Of a stretch of DNA of 64,000 nucleotides, positions 48,919-57,412 are shown in pieces. This DNA is from Rhinopithecus roxellana. Its lineage: Eukaryota > Chordata > Mammalia > Primates > Cercopithecidae. The stretch covers positions 18,763,921 to 18,827,920 of the forward strand of contig NC_044554.1 of the NCBI RefSeq assembly GCF_007565055.1, written 5' to 3'. Position 1 is the first letter of the stretch. Every line of letters begins with the position of its first letter. Both the position numbers and the translations under genes were made by a program. The notes under the pieces are model-generated. The model made no database searches, was not told the origin of the DNA, and saw nothing but the letters and a program-made list of their open reading frames with translations.

Positions 48919-49020
48919 CAATAAATGGTTTTCATTTCTTCCAAATAGATTATATTCTCCATTGTGGCAGTATCAATAAATTGTTTTTATTTCTTCCAAA
49001 TAGATGATATTCTTGATTGT
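48919..49020. repeat. 55-bp-period tandem duplication
   Basis: 'caataaatggttttcatttc' (48919) and 'caataaattgtttttatttc' (48974) are both followed by 'ttccaaatagat.atattct'. Two units, diverged by a few substitutions. Confidence 0.93.
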
Positions 49021-49494
49021 AGATCCAATAACTAATGTATCTTCTTTGTGCCTGTATCTTGTCAGGCACAAAATAGCAACATGTATATTTTGTTAAAATA
49101 TCCTCTAATTAGATTTGTTTTGTAAATTAATTCCTGGTTAACAGAAAATCAATTAAAGTAAAAGTATGTTGTCTTTGCTTTAAAGTGACATTCTTTTCAT
49201 TTGCTATAAATACAAAGAAAAGGGCATTCAATAAGCTTGGCAATAAAAAATTTGATGGTATTGGAAACTTCGTTTAGATGCGGTGATTTGATAGATTACT
49301 TTGTCTTCCTTGTTGATAAATATTTGGACTTTGAGCCTGGCATTCTGGATGATGGGATTAAAACTAGATAGGGCTGAAGAAGAAAAATATCTTAACTTTA
49401 GTTATTTAATGTTTGACTTGTGGTAAACTGGTTTGAAACATAGGATTGGGAATCAAAGTTTTCATTGATTAAAATTATGGCTCTGGCCGGGCGC
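49021..49494. other. Unassigned DNA
   Basis: No recognisable feature. Confidence 0.4.
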
Positions 49495-49820
49495 GGTGGC
49501 TCACGCCTGTAATCCCAGCACTTTGGGAGGCCAAGGCAGGCGGATCACGAGGTCAGCAGATTGAGGCCATCCTGGCTAACACGGTGAAACCCCGTTTCCA
49601 CTAAAAATACAAAAAAAAAAAAAAAAAAAAAAAAAAATTAGCCAGGCGTGGTGAAGGGCACCTGTAGTTCCAGCTACTCAGGGGGCTGAGGCAGGAGAAT
49701 GGCGTGAATCCGGGAGGCGGAGCTTGCAGTGAGCGGAGATCGCGCCAATGCACTCCAGCCTGGGCGACAGAGCAAGACTCTGTCGTAAAAATAAATAAAT
49801 AAGTTAATTAATTAATTAAT
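49495..49820 (+). mobile_element. AluY SINE, plus
   Basis: Starts 'ggccgggcgcggtggctcac' and has 'aacacggtgaaaccccgttt'. The middle A-rich linker has expanded to about 27 A (49612-49637), longer than the 3' tail (AAAT)n. Confidence 0.95.
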
Positions 49821-49839
49821 TTAATTACGGTTCAACCAG

Positions 49840-49965
49840 TAAAATGTAAGGTGGCTTGGGCAATGTATTTAATTAACCTGCTGGTACTTCAGTATCCTTA
49901 TCTGTGAAGTGGTAATACTAATGCATAACTTACACAGCTTAAATGCGAGTATAGCATACTGTGGA
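49840..49965 (+). mobile_element. MIR fragment, plus
   Basis: 'gcttgggcaatgtatttaat', 'tcagtatccttatctgtgaa' and 'gtggtaatactaatgcata' follow the MIR core order. Strongly diverged. Confidence 0.6.
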
Positions 49966-50384
49966 TATTTTAGGGAAAGATAGAAGTGTAGCATGTAGGC
50001 AAGTTAAGTACAAGGCAGAGACTGGAAATGTATGTGAGATGGAAATAATAAAGTATCTTGTTTACCAAAGTGGAAATATGGGTTTTGTCTGATTTTTTAC
50101 CACCCATTGATATATATCATTAATAGGAGTATTATGATCATTTGACATTTTAGGAAATGTCCTTTAACAATTGATGGCAGTGATCTAGAGGACCAATGAT
50201 CTGGACTTGAATCTCATGGCAATGAAAATAGAGAAAAAGATGGAATTATAAAATATGCAATACAAGAAATGATTTCGGGTAGAACTTGCTCATGCAGCTT
50301 TTGTAATTAAATATGCTAGATTGTTTTCCAGTTTGTCCGTCTAATACCTGTTGGTCACTGGGTGTCTCTTCTTTTCAATCCCAT

Positions 50385-50545
50385 TTTCCTTGTGTGTGTA
50401 ATGTAGATATTAATAATATTTTCTTCATAGAAATATGGTAAGCATGAAATGAGATTATGCATTTATAATGCTTTACACAATATCTGGCACTTATAAGTGT
50501 GCACTAAAGTGTGAATTAATTATTGCTATTGTTAGATAGAATTGC
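50385..50545 (+). mobile_element. MIR 3' fragment, plus
   Basis: 'gtagatattaataatatttt', 'gaaatgagattatgcattta' and 'gctttacacaatatctggca' are MIR 3' words, ending 'tattgctattgtta'. Confidence 0.6.
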
Positions 50546-51018
50546 TAGCACTGTATCTTCTGAAGGAAGCAAGAGAGGGAGGAGGTTAGGAAAACGTATT
50601 TATGACATCAACAGTTATGTTGAGGATGATGTAAAACATAGCAACCATTTATCTTTGTTTACTCATAATTTCCATATTTCTCTAACACGTGTGACACTAT
50701 GAATAACAAAAAATTATTCCATATATTTTATTAGCATAATAGGCACTAGAAACCATGCCATGGCTATGTACAGTGTACATTGGATACAAAACCAAGCAGA
50801 CACTGCCTCGGTTCTGAAGGAGCAGATGTGCGAAAAGCAAATAGGTGTTATTCTTGTCACACCTGCAATATGAGAGGAGTAGACACTTGTTTATTTTCCT
50901 ATAAAAGTAGCCATAGTTAAGTTTAAGTAGTGAAAGTTCTATTGTTTAATGGGTATATCCATTTTTCATTGGCTAGGATAAGGGATTAATATGAAAGTAT
51001 AAATTATCTCTATTGACC
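50546..51018. other. Unassigned DNA, possibly a decayed L2 piece
   Basis: 'aataggcactagaaaccatg' near 50740 and 'aaaccaagcagacactgcct' near 50792 weakly recall inverted L2. Not secure. Confidence 0.25.
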
Positions 51019-51241
51019 AAGCTCTGCGTCCCGGGTTCACGCCATTCTTCTGCCTCAGTCTCTCCCGAGTAGCTGGGACTACAGGCACCCAGCGACCACG
51101 CCCAGGTAATTTTTTGTATTTTTAGTAGAGACGGGGTTTCACCGTGTTAGCCAGGATGGTCTCCATCTCCTGACCTCGCGATCTGCCTGCCTCAGCCTCC
51201 CAAAGTGCTGGGATTATAGGCGTGAGCCAACGCACCCGGCC
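51019..51241 (-). mobile_element. AluY SINE, minus, lacking its 3' end
   Basis: Runs from 'aagctctgcgtcccgggttc' to 'ccaacgcacccggcc'. The first 220 or so bases of an Alu are present, but the last ~60 bases and the A tail are missing at the left. An unusual truncation for a target-primed insertion. Confidence 0.93.
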
Positions 51242-51719
51242 AGCTTAAATCTTAATGACAAGTCATAAGCTCATACAACACTAATAATAATGAAAAAAAA
51301 TCTAGAGCAATGAACCCAGTACAGGTGCAATAACCCTATCCGTCTAAGTCCTAAAGAGAATTTCAGAATGAAGAGAAATTCACATTCCTTCTGCAACCAC
51401 ACTACCTAGGAAAATTGTTTCACAATAAATGATCTCACAAGAATTTCATGATGATGAACATATGCTAAGCCTTTTAAAATTCTATAGGCTATTCAGTGTT
51501 TAACATTAGAGCGAGACAAAAATCCCAGGAGCAAACAAAAATGTAGAGAATGCCTATCCTTTCTGATCACAGAAAGAAGAAAATGGGAAGTGTCCACCTT
51601 CTGAAAACACATGAAGAATAACTTTTTTTGTGTATATTTCTAATTATTTCCATGGGACAAATACTGCGAGTTGGATTTTAAAGGTACATTTATGACTTAA
51701 CAATCTTTAGAAATATTTT
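51242..51719. other. Unassigned DNA
   Basis: No recognisable feature. Confidence 0.4.
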
Positions 51720-52440
51720 GCTAAATTATAATCCCCAGCGGTTTCACTTCCGACACTCAAAAATTCTGGGCCGTCATTCTTTTAATGTTTGCATATGAGG
51801 AAATAATGATGTTACACCGGCATTTGATGAGGTGCACAGAGCTGAGCCCAAAACACAGCACTAATGGTGAGCTCTTGGGTCCAGGCCTGTGATGGCCCTA
51901 GTACCTGAGGTGCTGGCACCTGCTGCATTGCTCGTCATGTGATGGAAGGCATAGATCCTTGGGAAGGCCTGACTCTCTACGGGGCTGAGGTGGTGCCCAG
52001 GGCGTGGACCGCACAGTGAGTACTTGGCTCTGGGGCCCCACGTGCGATGGCTCTGTTGTCTAAGATGGCAGCAGGCCCAGTGCGGCCATACCGCCCAGAT
52101 CTGTACTGTGGGTGCTTAGAGCAGCTGGGACTCCTGACACGTAAGAGGTTGGGAGAGGTGGTAGCTCCTTTCTCAAAGCAGCTCAACAGCAGCTGGTCCT
52201 GGAGCATGAGGTGTGTGCAGCCAAGCTTCCCTCTCAGATTCCCTGGTGGGAATGGCTGTTGGTTCCCTCAGTGGCAAGAGATGCCAGTGTCCTCTACTGA
52301 ACAGGCTGCTGGGAACCACGGTGGCTGCTGCATTTGGCTGATGCTGATAGCCTCACCTTTCTCCTTTGCTCCTGGTGTCTCAGATATATCAATCTTATCA
52401 GCAATCTTTTCCATGTGGAAATTCTCCTTTAAAAAAAAAA
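51720..52440 (+). other. GC-richer block with 143-codon open frame, unassigned
   Basis: Clearly richer in G+C and CpG than its flanks ('gtgcggccataccgcccaga', 'ccccacgtgcgatggctctg'). The plus frame at 52047-52478 is open for 143 codons (starting MALLSKMAAGP). It has no start-site context or domain I can recognise, and it runs into AT-rich flank before stopping. The composition suggests an LTR or other primate interspersed repeat. I have a vague sense of having seen this text as a repeat but cannot name it. It could also be a processed gene fragment. Confidence 0.35.
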
Positions 52441-52645
52441 TTCACTGTGTTGTTGTAGATTCTTTAATCAGCCCTTGAGCCCACTCCATGCTATTTTGGT
52501 TTGTGAATAGCTGTCTATATGTATGTGTATGTGTATACACACATATGAATGGTTTATGTATATGTATATGTGTGTGGGGGGGGAGGATAAAGGGATAAAG
52601 ACTAGTATCTCCTACTCTGCTATCTTGCATTCATATTTCTAAATA
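52441..52645. other. Short unassigned region with TG/TA-rich and G-run tracts
   Basis: Contains 'tatgtatgtgtatgtgta' and a run of 9 G at about 52574-52583. It ends with the TA dinucleotide (52644-52645) that borders the next transposon. Confidence 0.5.
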
Positions 52646-52674
52646 CAGTCATGCATTGGGGATATGTTCTGAAT

Positions 52675-52982
52675 AAATGAGTCATTGGCCGGGTGCGGTG
52701 GCACATGCCTGTAATCCCAGCACTTTGGGAGGGTGAGGCAGGCGGATCATGAGGTCAGGATATCGAGAGCATCCTGGCTAACACGGTGAAACCCGATCTC
52801 TACTAAAAAATTACAAAAAAAAATTAGCCAGGCGTAATGGCGGGTGCTTGTAGTCCCAGCTACTCGAGAGGCGGAGCTTGAAGTGAGCCGAGTTCGAGTC
52901 ACTGCACTCCAGCCTGGGCGACAGAGGGAGACACCGTCTCAAAAAAAAAATAAAATAAATTTTAAAAAAGAAATGAGTCATT
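52675..52982 (+). mobile_element. AluY SINE, plus, perfect target duplication, internal deletion
   Basis: The Alu body (52687-52970) is flanked by the 12-mer aaatgagtcatt at 52675-52686 and 52971-52982. The right monomer lacks about 30 bases: 'agctactcgagaggcggagc' joins sequence that normally lies either side of 'gctgaggcaggagaatgg'. The minus frame at 52811-53020 is antisense Alu. Confidence 0.96.
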
Positions 52983-53657
52983 AAGCAGCTCCCTCCTTGT
53001 GCAAACACTATAGACAGCACTTAGGCAAATCTAGATGGTACAGGCTACTACATACCTATTCTATATGCTCTATGGTATAGTCTATTACTCCTAGATTACA
53101 GACCTGTACATGCTACCATACTGAATTCTTTAGACAATTGTAACACAATGGTATGTATTTGTGTATTTAAACATAGATAAACATAGAAAAGGTACAGCAA
53201 AAATATGATATAAAAGATAAAAAATGGTACACCTGTGTAGGGCACTGACTGTTAGCGGAGCCTGCAGGATGGGAAGTTGCTCTGGGAGAATCAATGAGTG
53301 AGTGGTGAGTGCATGTGAAATCCTAGGACTACTGACCTGCACTACTGTAGATTTCATAAACACTGTACACTTGAGCTACGCTAAATTCATTTTTTTAGAA
53401 ATTTATTTCTTTAATAATAAATTAACATTAGCTTATTGTGGATCATAAACTTTTTAATATTTTAATATTTTAACTCATTGTAACAACACTTAGCTTAAAA
53501 CACAAACACATTGTACAGCTATAAATTTTTGTTTTTACATTCTTATTCTATAAGTATTTTTTTTTTAATTTTTAAACATTTTTGTTAAAAAGCAAGATAC
53601 ACATCCATTAGCCTAGGCCTACACAGGGTCACGATGATCAATATCACTGTCTTCCTT

Positions 53658-54328
53658 CCCATATCTTTTTTTTTTCTTTTTTATACTTTAAGTTCTAGGG
53701 TACATGTGCACAACGTGCAGGTTTGTTACATATGTATACATGTGCCATGTTGATGTACTGCACCCATTAACTCATCATTTACATAACGTATATCTCCTAA
53801 TGCTATCCCTGCCCCCTTCCCACAATAGGACCTGGTGTGTGATGTTCCCCTTCCTGTGTCCAAGTGATCTTATTGTTCAATTCCCACCTATGAGTGAGAA
53901 CATGTGGTATTAGAATAGCAATCATTAAAAAATCAGGAAACAATAGGTGCTGGAGAGGATGTGGAGAAATAGGAACACCTTTACACTGTTGGTGGGACTA
54001 TAAACTAGTTCAACCATTGTGGAAAACAGTGTGGCCATTCCTCAAGCATCTAGAACTAGAAATACCATTTGACCTAGCCATCCCATTACTGGGAATATAC
54101 CCAAAGGATTATAAGTCATGCTGCTATAAAGACACATGCACACGTATGTTTGCTGCGGCGCAATTCACAATAGCAAAGACTTGGAATCAACCCAAATATC
54201 CATCAGTGACAGACTGGATTAAGAAAATGTGGAACATATACACCATGGAATACTATGCAGCCATAAAAAAGGATGAGTTCATGTCCTTTGTAGGGACATG
54301 GATGCAGCTGGAATCCACCCCATATCTT
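53658..54328. mobile_element. Young L1PA insertion with 5' inversion (twin priming)
   Basis: The left part (to about 53909) is a minus-strand L1 3' end: poly-T, then 'actttaagttctagggtaca' and 'cctatgagtgagaacatgtg'. The right part (53910-54318) is plus-strand ORF2 sequence. The 10-mer cccatatctt occurs at 53658-53667 and 54319-54328, so both parts came in as one event. It disrupts the Tc1/mariner element. Confidence 0.92.
53910..54318 (+). pseudogene. L1 ORF2p C-terminal fragment
   Basis: Lies in the longest open frame of the window (53894-54358, 154 codons). It includes SGNNRCWRGCGEIG, LLGIYPKDYKSC and MEYYAAIKKDEF, typical of the ORF2p C-terminal half after the reverse transcriptase. It has no endonuclease or RT domain and no promoter, and its N-terminal codons come from the inversion junction. 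Little decay, consistent with a young L1PA. Confidence 0.92.
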
Positions 54329-54756
54329 GTCCCACTGGAAGATCTTCAGGGGCGATAACATGCATAGATCTGTCATCTCCTATGATAACAATGCCTTCCT
54401 CTAGAATACCTCCTGAAGAACCAGCCTGTGGCCAGTTTACAGTTAACTTTGTTTTTTTGTAAGTATAAGGAATACACTCTAAAATAATGATAAAAATATA
54501 GTAAATGCATAAACTAGTAATGTAGTTGTTAATTATCATTATCAAGTATTATGTATTGTACTGTAATTGTGTATGGTCTACTTTTATAGGATTGGCAGTG
54601 CAGTACACTATAAACTTACAAAGTTGTGCTATAAACTTATAAAGGCTATGATACCAGGCAATTTGAATTTTTCAGCTCCATTATAATCTTATGAGACCAC
54701 CATGATATATGTAGTCCATCATTGACTGAAATATTGTTATGCAAAGCATGACTGTA

Positions 54757-54875
54757 TTAGGCTTTTATATATGTGTGTATATATATATTATATATATATT
54801 AGGCTTCATATATTACGTATATTATATATATATATATTAGGCTATATATATATATATACACACACATATAATACT
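54757..54875. repeat. (TA)n-rich region with repeated 'tattaggct'
   Basis: TA runs separated by three copies of 'tattaggct' (about 54755, 54797 and 54835). The last copy is also the left target duplication of the next L1. Confidence 0.85.
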
Positions 54876-55952
54876 TTACATTCTGGGATACATGTGCAGA
54901 ACATGCAGGTTTGTTACATAGGTATACACGTGCCATGGTGGTTTGCTGCACCCATCAACCTGTCATCTACACTGGGTATTTCTCCTAATGCTATCCCTTC
55001 CTGAGCTCCCCACCCCCCAGGCTCCAGTGTGTGATGTTACCCTTTCTGTGTCCATGTGTTCTCTTTGTTCAGCTCCCACTTATGAGTGAGAACATGCGGT
55101 GTTTGGTTTTCTGTTCCTGTGTTAGTTTGCTGAGAATGATGGTTTCCTGCTTCATCCATGTCCCTGTAAAGGACATGAACTCATCCTTTTTCTATGGCTG
55201 CATAGTATTCCACGGTGTATATGTGCCACATTTTCTTTATCCTTTCTATCATTGATGGACATTTGGATTGGTTCCATGTCTTTGCTATTGTGAATAGTGT
55301 TGCAATAAATATACGTGTGCATGTGTCTTTATAGTAGAATGATTTGTAATCCTTTGGGTATATACCCAGTAACGGGATTGCTGGGTCAAATGATATTTCT
55401 TGTTCTAGATCTTTGAGGAATTGCTACACTGCCTTCCACAATGGTTGAACTAAATTACACTCCCACAAGCAGTGTAAAAGCATTCCTATTTTTCCACATC
55501 CTCGCCAGCATCTGTTGTTTCCTGAGTTTTTAATGATCGCCATTCGAACTGGCGTGAGATGATATCTCATTGTGGTTTTGATTTGCATTTCTCTAATGTC
55601 CAGTGATGATGAACTTTTTTTCATATGTTTTTTGGCCACCTAAATGTCTTCTTTTGAGAAGTGTCTGTTCATATTCTTCTCCCACTTTTTGATGAGACTT
55701 TTCTTCTTGTAAATTTGTTTAAGTTCTTTGTAGATTCTATTAGCCCTTTGTCAGATGACTAGATTGCAAAAATTTTCTCCCATTCTGTAGGTTGCCTGTT
55801 CACTCTAATGATAATTTATTTTGCTGTGCAGAAGCTCTTTAGTTTAATTAGATCCCATTTGTCAATTTTGGCTTTTGTTGCCATTGCTTTTGGCGTTTTA
55901 GACTTGAAGTCTTTGTGATGCCTATGTCCTGAATTGTATTGTATTAGGCTAT
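54835..55952 (-). mobile_element. L1PA LINE 3' part, minus, with target duplication
   Basis: The 11-mer tattaggctat at 54835-54845 and 55942-55952 brackets a 5'-truncated L1 (54846-55941). Words include 'ttgttacataggtatacacg', 'cccacttatgagtgagaaca' and 'cagaagctctttagtttaat'. The minus open frame at 55424-55639 is ORF2 (NNRCWRGCGKIG). The expected poly-T tail is replaced by (TA)n(CA)n. Confidence 0.93.
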
Positions 55953-56484
55953 GTTAATCATGCTTTTTTATGTGTACTGGCTTTCTGATACGGTAGCTGA
56001 GGATTTGGCATTCTTTTACCACACTCTTATTTCTGCTCCTTCCATCTTTCTGTTATAATTACATTGTAATGTTTGGTTAAATCAAAAGTCAATGTTTATA
56101 TTGCTATGAGACTATAAGTATTATTCACTGTTAAATGGTGTAAAATAATTGTATTTCCTTTCTTATGAATTTTTTCCTGATGATAATTTCCTAAGATTTT
56201 TCTTCTCTTAGTTTTTCCATGTAGTAGTATCAATCTTTCCCCTCATATGTCCCAACATGACCAGAAAATGCTCAAGCATATCAGCCTTTGGTTTTCCCTC
56301 CCTCTCACTCCCTCCATCCCTCCCTCCTCTTCTTCCTTCCTCTCTTTCTTCCTTTCTTTTTCCTCTTCCTCCCTTTCACTTTTCCTCCTTCTTCCTCTTT
56401 CTTTTACTTCTCAAAGCACTTCCTTCTTCTAATTCCAATTGGAATTTGGTGCTCTTCAGGACTAGGAAACATGTTTTTCTCTTT
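55953..56484. other. Unassigned DNA with a long pyrimidine tract
   Basis: A C/T-only stretch dominates about 56292-56410 ('cctccctctcactccctcc', 'cttcctttctttttcctc'). The plus frames at 56247-56596 derive from it. The rest is unassigned. Confidence 0.75.
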
Positions 56485-56688
56485 GTTTTATTATTATTAT
56501 TATTATACTTTAAGTTCTAGGGTACATGCGCACAACACATATGTATATATGTGCCATGTTGGTGTGCTGCACCCATTAACTCGTCATTTATATTAGGTAT
56601 ATCTCCTAATGCTATCCCTCCCTCCTCCCTCCTCCCCACAATAGGCCCTGGTGTATGACGTTCCCATTCCTGTGTCCAAGTGATCTCA
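56485..56688 (-). mobile_element. Very short young L1PA 3' end, minus
   Basis: (TTA)n tail then 'tactttaagttctagggtac', 'cacccattaactcgtcattt' and 'ctgtgtccaagtgatctca'. Only about 200 bases long, close in sequence to the L1 at 53659. Confidence 0.92.
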
Positions 56689-57067
56689 GACCTGTCTTTC
56701 TTTGTTTAACCAACATACACCTTCCAGTAGGTTCCTTAGAAAAGTCATCATGGTATATAAATTATTTTATCTTGAATGTCTGAAACCACTTTTTTTCAGC
56801 TCTCACAATTGATTAGTAATTTGGAAATCATTTTCCTTCCATCTCTCAAGTTTTAGCTCACTGGTCCTGGGCTCCAATAAATTGCTGTTGAAAAGTGTAA
56901 ACCTCACTCCTGCCTGAATAGTCTCTGCTATGTGGCTCTCAGGATTTCTGTATTTCAGACTCCCTCACTTTTAATCAGAATTTCCACTCTGCTTGAAAAT
57001 AGCTGTATTTTCTCTTCAGCTAAGTTATTTACCAGTCTTCCAACTATTTTCTGTTTCAAAAAGTTGT
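56689..57067. other. Unassigned DNA
   Basis: No recognisable feature. Confidence 0.4.
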
Positions 57068-57412
57068 TGAAATATGTCTTCTGGGCCGGGCGCGGTGGCT
57101 CAAGCCTGTAATCCCAGCACTTTGGGAGGCCGAGACGGGTGGATCACGAGGTCAGGAGATCGAGACCATCCTGGCTAACACGGTGAAACCCCGTCTCTAC
57201 TAAAAAATACATAAAACTAGCCGGGCGAGGTGGCGGGCGCCTGTAGTCCCAGCTACTCGGGAGGCTGAGGCAGGAGAATGGCGTGAATCCGGGAGGCGGA
57301 GCTTGCAGTGAGCTGAGATCCGGCCACTGCACTCCAGCTTGGGTGACAGAGAGAGACTCCGTCTCAAAAAAAAAAAAAAAAAAAAAAAAAAAATTCTGAA
57401 ATATGTCTTCTG
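57068..57412 (+). mobile_element. Young AluY of Old World monkey type (AluYR-like), plus
   Basis: Full-length Alu (57084-57396) with a pure A tail of about 28. It is flanked by the perfect 16-mer tgaaatatgtcttctg at 57068-57083 and 57397-57412. Diagnostic changes relative to the AluY consensus include 'ggctcaagcctg', 'gccgagacggg', 'actagccgggcgaggtgg' and 'gagatccggccactgc', as in macaque/baboon subfamilies. Low divergence implies recent insertion. The frames on both strands at 57144-57554 are Alu-derived. Confidence 0.96.

Larger units (their letters stand above)
52646..54754 (+). mobile_element. Tc1/mariner-type DNA transposon, complete ends, with two nested insertions
   Basis: Left end 'cagtcatgcattggggatat' and right end 'gttatgcaaagcatgactg' are inverted repeats of each other at their tips (cagtcatgc / gcatgactg). 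They are flanked by TA on both sides (52644-52645 and 54755-54756), the signature of this superfamily. The wording matches a common primate Tigger-related family. It contains an Alu (52687-52970) and a twin-primed L1 (53659-54318). Without them it is about 1.1 kb, so it is an internally deleted copy without transposase. Confidence 0.85.

Noticed and set aside
56257..56596. Overlapping Ser/Pro/Phe-rich plus frames
   Set aside because: Generated by a pyrimidine-only tract followed by a short L1 end.
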